This document shows, in pieces, positions 57,720 through 64,000 of a stretch of DNA of 64,000 nt. The translations under genes and the position numbers were made by a program. Each line of letters begins with the position of its first letter. The first letter of the stretch is position 1. The notes under the pieces were generated by a model. That model was given only the letters and a program-made list of their open reading frames with translations. It was not told where the DNA came from and did not search any database. The DNA comes from Erodium maritimum (Eukaryota; Streptophyta; Magnoliopsida; Geraniales; Geraniaceae). The stretch lies in assembly GCA_963921825.1 (NCBI GenBank), contig OY997591.1, positions 16,549,515-16,613,514 on the forward strand. The letters are read 5' to 3'.

Positions 57720-60700
57720 AGGGTCGAACAGGCTGGGGTACTTCGCATGAACCTCATCCTCGCGTTCCCAGGTCCACTCTGCTCCGTGGTGCTTCCAATG
57801 TACCCATACCAGTGGGGATAGTCCTGCCACGCAAGGCCTTCTCTCGCCTATCCAGAATCCTGACTAGCTGCTCCTCATACCAAACATCCTCAGCCACCTC
57901 AATGTCCGTCCACTCTATCACGTGGGAGGGGTCCGTAGTGAACTTCCGCAGCTGGGATACATGGAAGACGTTGTGAACGTTCCCGAGCTGCGGTGGAAAG
58001 GAAAGGAGATAGGCAACAACTCCAACTCTACTCAAGATCTCAAAAGGGCCGATAAACCGCGGGGCCAACTTGCCAACGCCACGGTTGAACCGCAAAAGGC
58101 TCTTCTTCGGGCTTACCCTCAGAAACACATGATCACCAACCAAAAACTCAAGAGGCCTGCGTCGTCTATCTGCATAACTCTTCTGAAAACTCTGCGCGGT
58201 CCTCAACCGATCCCAAATCAGTGCGACCTTCTCGGTCGTCTCTTGGACAATTTTTGGACCAAGTAGACTCCGGTCTCCCACCTCTGCCCAACACACGGGC
58301 GATTTGCACGGCCTACCATACAACGCCTCAAACAGTGCCATCCCAATACTGGCCTGGAAGCTGTTGTTGTAAGAAAACTCCGCCAAGGGTAGGTGGTCCT
58401 CCCATGACCCTCGAAAGTCCAACACACAGGCTCGCAACATGTCCTCCAGTATCTGGATAGTGCGCTCTGACTGACCGTCGGTCTATGGGTGATACGCTGT
58501 ACTAAGCAAGACCTCGGTCCCCAACTCTCTCTGCAAGCTCTCCCAAAATCTTGAGGTGAAACGCGGGTCTCTGTCGGACACAATCGACACCGGCACCCCG
58601 TGAAGACGGATAATCTCTCGAACATATAATCGGCTCAAAGCATCAACTGTATCCGTCATCCTCATGCCCAATAAGTGTGCCGACTTGGTCAGTCGGTCGA
58701 CCACCACCCAAAATGCATCATGCCCCCTTGGTGACCTCGACAAGCCACTCACGAAGTCCATCGTGACGTGCTCCCACTTCCAGTCTCTAATCGGTAACGG
58801 CTGCAGCAAGCCAGCGGTGCGCTGATGCTCGGCCTTCACTTGCTGACAAGTGAGACATCTCGAAACAAACTCTGCCACTGCTCTATGCATCCGCTCTACC
58901 AGAATTGCCGTCTGATATCCCGGTACATCTTGGTGCCACTCGGGTGCACAATAAGACGGGAGTGATGAGACTCTCTCAACACATCATCTCTACAACCACG
59001 CGGCACAAACAACCCTCCTCGGTATCGCAGACCCTGATCAGTGCCCTGCTCCCAGCCCTCGGTGTCAACACTGCTGATCATCCTCTTTCGGATCTCTATT
59101 GTCTCGGCATCCCCAGCTTGTGCCTCTAGCACACGGGCAACAAGTGTGGGTTGCGCCACCAACAAACACATGGCAACGCCATCGGTGATCTCATCGAGCT
59201 CGAGCCGAAACATGCTCAGCTCCTCCATCATGTCCCACTCTCGGACATATATACTAGCAAGGCTGTGAGTCGACTTGCTACTCAGGGCATCGGCGACGAC
59301 GTTCGCCTTGCCCGGATGGTAGAGTAGCTCGAAGTCGTACTCCTCCAACAGCTCCATCCATCGCCTCTGGTGCATGTTCAAGTCGCGCTGGGAGAAAATG
59401 TACTTGAGGCTCTTGTGATCCGAAAACACCCGAAATCGCTCTCCATACAAATAATGCCTCCAGCTCTTCAGCGCAAAGACATCTGCCGCCAATTCTAGGT
59501 CATGGGTCGGGTAGTTGCGCTCATGTATCTTCAACTATCTCGAGCCATATGCAACTACCCTCCCGGATTGCATCAACACACACCCCAGTCCCTCTCCAGA
59601 CGCATCACAATACACGTCATAACCGACCCTGCGCTCCAGCACTATCAACACGGGCGCGATAGTCAAACGAGCCTTTAGCTCGGTAAAGGAGTGCTTACAC
59701 TTGTCAGTCCACACAAACTCCGCTCCCTTGCGTGTCAAGGCAGTCATCGGCGCGGCCAGACGAGAGAAGTCCTGGACGAACCGTCGATAGTACCCTGGCA
59801 AGCCTAGGAAGCTGCGGATCTCAAAGACACTCTTGGGCCGCGTCCACTTCGAGACCGCGTCGATCTTCGCCGGATCGACGAGTATACCCTCTCGGGACAC
59901 AACATGCCCGAGGAACTTCACCTCGGTGAGCCAGAACTCACACTTCTCCAGGTTGCCGTACAACTGGTGAGTGCGCAATAATGTCAACACTGTCCTCAGG
60001 TGCTCCACGTGGGACTCCTCACTAGGTGAATAAATCAGAATATCATCCACAAACACCACGACGAACTGATCCAGGTAGGGTCGAAAGATCCCGTTCATGA
60101 GATCCATCAACGCTGCAGGCGCGTTCGTCAGCCCGAACGGCGTCACCAAGAACTCGTAGTGCACATACCGAGTCCGAAATGCGGTCTTCTCCACGTCCTC
60201 CTCTCGAACCCTCAACTGATAGTACCCTGATCGAAGATCAATCTTCGAGAAGCACTTCACTCCTCTCAGTTGATCAAACAAGTCATTGATCCTCGGCATC
60301 GGATAACGGTTCTTCACCATAACCCGGTTCAACTTCCGGTAATCGATGCACATCCTCAACGCTCCACCCTTCTTCTTCACGAAGAGGGCATGTGCTCCCC
60401 AGGATGAAGCACTCGTTCGGATGAAGCCTTTCTCCCGAAGCTCCTCGAGTTGTCGCTTCAGTTCGACCAACTCGGCTGGTGCAAACCGATACGGTGCCAT
60501 AGAGATCGGCGCCGTACCCGGGTTCAATTTGATCCTAAACTCCACCTCGCGCGTAGGCGGTAATCCTGACAGCTCCTCCGGAAAGACCTTCGGGAACTCG
60601 CATACCACTCTCGGTAGCTCTCTACTCGGCACGGTCTCCGTCTCATCTCCCACGGTCAACGCAGACAAGAGTACTCCGCTCCTACTACCCAAGACACAAG

Positions 60701-61505
60701 TAACGACCGTGTCGCCCGATACCACGGTCACCTGCCGACGATAAAAGTCTATCGACGCTTGATACCTCGTCATCCAGTTCATCCCCAAAATCACGTCGAA
60801 CATCGTCATGTCCAGCACAAGCAAGTCACCATAAAACGGGCAATCAGTCACTCGGATCTCACAAGTCCGACAAACAGTACTCAAAACTACCTCTCCCGTA
60901 ACAGGGGTGTCAAGACATTCCACCCTCAACCCCAACATACGAGCAAAAGAAGAAGACATGAAATCACAAGTGCCACCTGCTGCGCTGCTCGCTGCCTCGG
61001 CGCTGGCGCTCTCGCTGCCTGCCTTAGAGCTCTCTGCGTTTGAGCCTGACGCTGCTGGAACTGTGGCGACTACCCAGTCTGCGACTGCTGTGGTCGCGGA
61101 GCTCACCAAAAACTGATTGGGGCATCTGGAAGCGAAGTGTACTGGATGGCCACACCGATGACACAGTGGTGGCCCGACACTCGACCTCTCCTCAGGTCTA
61201 CCCGTCGTACGGTCTACTAGTCTGCCGCTCATCGTACAGTCTCGAGCCATGTGACCTGGCTGCCCACATCGATAGCAAGTGCGCCCTGGCATGGAAGGCC
61301 CAACATAAGCCACTGCTCCGACCTGCCGCGGTCCTCTGAACTGGACCTGGGACTGGAACGATCCCGGGGTCCTCTGCCTCCTCGGGTCTCGAGGCTCAGA
61401 TGGCCTCAAGGAGCTGTTCGATCTCGGCCTGACCTCCCGAGCCCTAGCTATCTCACGGAATCGTCGCTCCACGGTCAAGGCATGCTCTACCAGCTCAGAA
61501 AACAC
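57720..61505 (-). pseudogene. Tekay-like gag C-terminus and pol: zinc knuckles, protease, RT, RNase H, integrase, chromodomain
   Basis: 61505-59535 begins [15 protein letters not shown] (end of gag) and has two zinc knuckles, [14 protein letters not shown] and [14 protein letters not shown]. The protease region follows ([24 protein letters not shown]); the expected D-S/T-G active site is not visible (GGTCDF in its place). RT includes [26 protein letters not shown] and FVDDILIYS. RNase H has [19 protein letters not shown] near 59532 breaks it, and RNase H continues with NVVADALSS. Integrase has [11 protein letters not shown] and CLTCQQVK, Asp in MDFVSGL, Asp in IVSDRDPRF, and Glu in TDGQSE just after a TAG near 58489. 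Frame changes near 58893 and about 57800. The chromodomain is legible in the shifted frame (VHWKHHG, WTWERED). Confidence 0.9.
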
Positions 61506-61611
61506 CTAGGTCCTCAACACGGCAACCCGGTCAGCGATCGCAGGGCGAAGCCCTCCCTCAAAACGTCGGCATCTGAGGGCCTCAGTCTGTACCATATCCT
61601 GACCAAAATTG

Positions 61612-61805
61612 TGTGTTCCTGTGTGATACCTATACCGTAGAGGATTACGGTATAGGATATCAAAACCGATGTGATATGTTCGGTATGATATGTTGGTATG
61701 ACAATTTGGGGACATCCGATAAAATAGGAACGATACAGAGAAGATTAGCATGGCCGCTGCGCAAGGATGACACGCACAAATCGAGAAATGGTCCAAATTT
61801 TTAGA
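61612..61805 (+). mobile_element. Insertion in gag carrying a U6 sequence
   Basis: About 190 bp foreign to gag. The left part (61612-61707) holds a hairpin (61628-61655, CCTATACCGTA with its inverse, 6-base loop) and GGTATGATATGTT-type repeats. The right part is U6. Edges are approximate; no target duplication is certain, although both junctions share AAATTTTGG-like bases. Confidence 0.7.
61708..61802 (+). ncRNA. U6: U6 spliceosomal snRNA pseudogene
   Basis: The sequence follows plant U6 from GGGGACATCCGATAAAAT to GGTCCAAATTTTT, with two differences noted from memory of the consensus (AAAATAGG for AAAATTGG, GGCCGCTGC for GGCCCCTGC). The ACAGAGA box (61735-61741) and the AGC triad (61747-61749) are intact. 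The first eight bases (GTCCCTTC) are replaced by unrelated GACAATTT, which destroys the 5' stem-loop. No upstream element or TATA box of a plant U6 promoter is visible. So it is a retro-pseudogene rather than a working gene. Confidence 0.92.
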
Positions 61806-62534
61806 GGTGAACCTCGCCTCGTACTCGGACACCGACAGTCCCTCATGTCGCAGCTCCAGGAACTGTTGACGCCTGTCGTCTAGTACTGACTGTGGAAAAT
61901 ACTGCTCAAGAAATCGCTGTCTGAACAGTGCAAAGTCATCTCCTACTCGCGTCTGCTCGCACCGCCACCAGTGGTAGGCCTCTCCCTCCAGATGGAAAGC
62001 CGTGAACGACACTCTCAGGCTACCACTCAGGACCCCTGATGTGTCCAGGTTGCGGGTGATCCGCTCCAACCACCTCTCGACTGCCTCGGGGTATGTCTCC
62101 CCGGAAAACACAGGCGTGCCCAGCCTGCAGAAGTCTCGCATCGCCTATGCACTGTAGCTGTCGACTTGAGTAGGTCCATTGATGGTCGTTGTAGTGGCAG
62201 CAGGTGCAGCCTCCGGTGTCGGAGCTGTAGCCTCTCTCCGGGAAAAGGCTGCTGCCAAGCCTTGAACTGTGAGGGTCAGCTCCTCCAGAGCTGCCGCCTG
62301 GGCTATCTCCGCCCTCTCGTGTCCCTCAGCAGGCGCACCCTGGGCCCTAGTCGCCCCTGCCGACTCAACAGTCGACCGCTGTCCTCGGCCTCTAGCGGGC
62401 CGTCTCCTCGTGCCTCGTGGAACACAGGTCGATGTCATGTCGTAAGTCCTCTGCACGGATAACGCACAGGTCCAGTTTCTTAACTCGGAAAGGACGACAC
62501 GCTTAGAATAACTAACGTCACACACAGTCCACAA

Positions 62535-63320
62535 CAGTAGTGCTTATATTAATAAAATACTCAGTATAGTATAGTCACACAATAGCACACAGCAGAGAAG
62601 TCCGCACACTAGTGCGCCACATAGATCATATACTCAAACAACGAGGTTACACACAGTTTCACACGCGACAACAACTTCACACAAAAGTCACACAGACCAC
62701 AGTTTATACCTCAAGGCAATTTCACAGTGTACAACATAGACTTAGTTTCAATTTTCTAACGCATCCTCTTTCTAACATAACCTTCATGTTGACATCGTGT
62801 CGTTACAACCCGGTTCAGGCGTCCCCGAATTACGTTGTAACCACTTGGCATACCTCCACTCACGTCCAGCTACAGTTGCCCCTATAGCTGAATCGTGATG
62901 GTACATACACTTCAGTTCTGCAGAAAATCGGGCATGACCTGTTCATATATTAAGCTAACCATCCGCTTATGCGGGACAACCAAACACAAACTGCACCCAA
63001 CACTCAATCCCAAACACAGCACACATCAAGTTTTCTCAACTTTACACCTCGGGTCTCAGTAATTTCACTCTTACCGCCCGGTCAAGTCCAAACTTGGAAA
63101 ACAGTTTAACTCAAACAATAACTCCAACCACACAGGTTTACCAAAAGCACACGGTACTTAGACATGACCTTTCACCAACCCGAGACTCTTTCCATCTCGT
63201 TTCTACGCTTAGGACATCTCCGACTTGCGTGACCGACGCACGGTAACTTAACGACTCAACTCTACCCACCTAATTGATGTATGGTCCGAGGTTTCTAAAA
63301 ACCATTTCAAAATGCAACCA
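62535..63320 (-). other. 5' leader of the Tekay-like element
   Basis: About 0.8 kb between primer site and gag without a credible gene. This is normal for this clade. Confidence 0.6.
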
Positions 63321-63333
63321 GACCCTGATACCA
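63321..63333 (-). other. Primer binding site of the Tekay-like element (tRNA-Met type)
   Basis: On the - strand TGGTATCAGGGTC begins three bases after the 5' LTR; its first nine bases match the initiator-Met primer complement. Confidence 0.8.
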
Positions 63334-63336
63334 AAT

Positions 63337-63858
63337 TGTCACGCCCTAAATCCGGTTTTGACCGAACTCGAGACATGAACTTAAATACATAATAAATAAA
63401 ACAATTTAATACCAAAACGAGTCTCAAATAACAGTTTTAAATCATCAAATAATAACACGAGTCAACAGCTCGGTAAAGAGTACGTAGTAAAAGAGTATGA
63501 AAAGGGTAAAATGTACATCACTAAACAATCTAGCCTAGGACCCTCGCTAGCTCCCAAGCATTGAGTACCCCGCTAGTACACATCCCGCTCAACACCTGAA
63601 AGACAACAAGGTAAAGGGGTGAGCTTTCGCTCAGTAGGAAAAGTAGTTAAGGTTATGAACATCAGTTCAATACCACGAATAACCGTCCAATTATGGCATA
63701 CTAGCAAATCATATCTATCAACGACGCCCACGAAACAAGTACCAACCACTAATCAACCTCGTGAGATCAAACACACAGATAACACAACGCACAAAGCCAA
63801 TCAACACGCACATCACACACAGTAGAATAATACATAACTTAATACAATCGTCCTCAAT
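63337..63858 (-). repeat. 5' LTR of the Tekay-like element, outer part interrupted
   Basis: It begins TGTCACGCCC and matches the left LTR up to GTCCTCAA, after which foreign sequence begins. Confidence 0.88.
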
Positions 63859-64000
63859 TGTAAAACCCACTTCGTTTAAAAGAGTAGTAAAGTGCGAGCT
63901 GAAACGTGAGGGTAGAAGTTTGCAACAAGCTGTATTTTAAAAGAGAAAAATCAAAAAAAAAAAGGAGAAGCAGCAGTTGGGCCGAGCTCGAGTTTGGGCC
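63859..64000 (+). mobile_element. Start of another LTR-type element nested in the Tekay LTR
   Basis: TGTAAAACCCACTTCG at 63859 resembles the - strand start (TGTAAAACCCGCTTCG) of the solo LTR at 36050-39900. It enters exactly where the two Tekay LTR copies stop matching. The rest lies outside the window. Confidence 0.5.

Larger units (their letters stand above)
61506..62534 (-). pseudogene. Tekay-like gag, N-terminal part, interrupted by a U6-bearing insertion
   Basis: 62534-62145 is the N-terminal part (Arg/Ala-rich, STCVPRGTRRRPARGRG). A TAG near 62142 separates it from 62141-61506, which has the gag core (AVERWLERITRNL, FTAFHLEGEAYHWW, RFLEQYFPQSVLDDRR, LSVSEYEARFT). After EARFT the frame enters foreign sequence from about 61805 down to about 61612, then returns to gag ([20 protein letters not shown]). 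No stop occurs within the insertion. A TAG near 61503 separates this from the zinc-knuckle part. Confidence 0.88.
55063..63858 (-). mobile_element. Ty3/Gypsy chromovirus (Tekay-like), - strand
   Basis: The left LTR (55063-57666) and the start of the right LTR (63337 onward) match, with about 5% differences over the visible 500 bp. The order from the right is 5' LTR, Met-type primer site, long leader, gag with two zinc knuckles, protease, RT, RNase H, integrase, chromodomain, polypurine tract and 3' LTR. The large LTRs and C-terminal chromodomain fit the Tekay/Del clade. Four CAG-to-TAG-type stops, two frame changes and a U6-bearing insertion make it inactive. The left LTR lacks about 14 terminal bases, and the right LTR is interrupted at 63859, so no target duplication can be read. 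Confidence 0.9.

Noticed and set aside
61708-61802. U6 as a functional snRNA gene
   Set aside because: The 5' stem-loop is replaced by foreign sequence, no plant U6 promoter elements are visible upstream, and it sits inside gag.

Overview
The window reads as nuclear DNA of a flowering plant, most likely a eudicot. It has plant-type spliced genes, plant chromoviruses, an Athila-type Ty3/Gypsy element, plant LINEs with zf-RVT and RNase H domains, Mutator-type elements with 9-bp target duplications, and very AT-rich intergenic DNA. I could not fix the species. Only two host genes are well supported. TAF6 (12608-19240, + strand, 12 coding exons) encodes a general transcription factor subunit. A small intronless EF-hand protein lies at 43147-43536 on the - strand. 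The two genes are convergent. Most of the rest is transposable elements in several layers.

Layout. 1-5744: LINE without an RNase H domain (ORF1 with RRM; ORF2 endonuclease, RT, zf-RVT), decayed, 5' end outside the window. 5745-7256 and 12056-12118: probable LTR-like old sequence, split by a Mutator-like element (7266-12046; TSD TTATATGAA on both sides). That element has long inverted arms and an unrelated interior, and its left arm is split by a deleted Ty1/Copia element (7378-10115; TSD ATACC). 12119-19240: TAF6 promoter and gene, with foldback elements in introns 2 and 6. 19241-20344: TAF6 downstream sequence and a LINE tail.

20345-42874 is one nested block. A chromovirus with 406-bp LTRs (20345-26109) was inserted first, with TSD ACATA. 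A 16.7-kb Athila-type element (26112-42866, TSD ACAAC) then landed across the chromovirus end and split its right-hand target duplication. The Athila element was later cut between gag and pol by a 3.85-kb Tekay-like solo LTR (36050-39900). Both large elements carry stops and frameshifts.

42875-49552: EF-hand gene, two adjacent foldback elements, a LINE ORF1 fragment, and a retro-insertion that is almost only an A-tail. 49553-51734: 5'-truncated LINE with RNase H, TSD AACAGCAACC. 52067-53782: an unclassified 1.7-kb poly(A) retroposon with an 18-bp TSD. 53801-55062: unclassified. 55063 to the end: a Tekay-type chromovirus on the - strand with about 2.6-kb LTRs. Its gag is interrupted by an insertion carrying a nearly complete U6 snRNA sequence, and its right LTR is interrupted at 63859 by another element.

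The most unusual observations are the U6-bearing insertion that keeps gag open, the split target duplication that orders two elements, CACGG palindrome arrays shared by two different retrotransposon lineages, and the unclassified retroposon. All identifications were made by eye from motifs; no database search was run.
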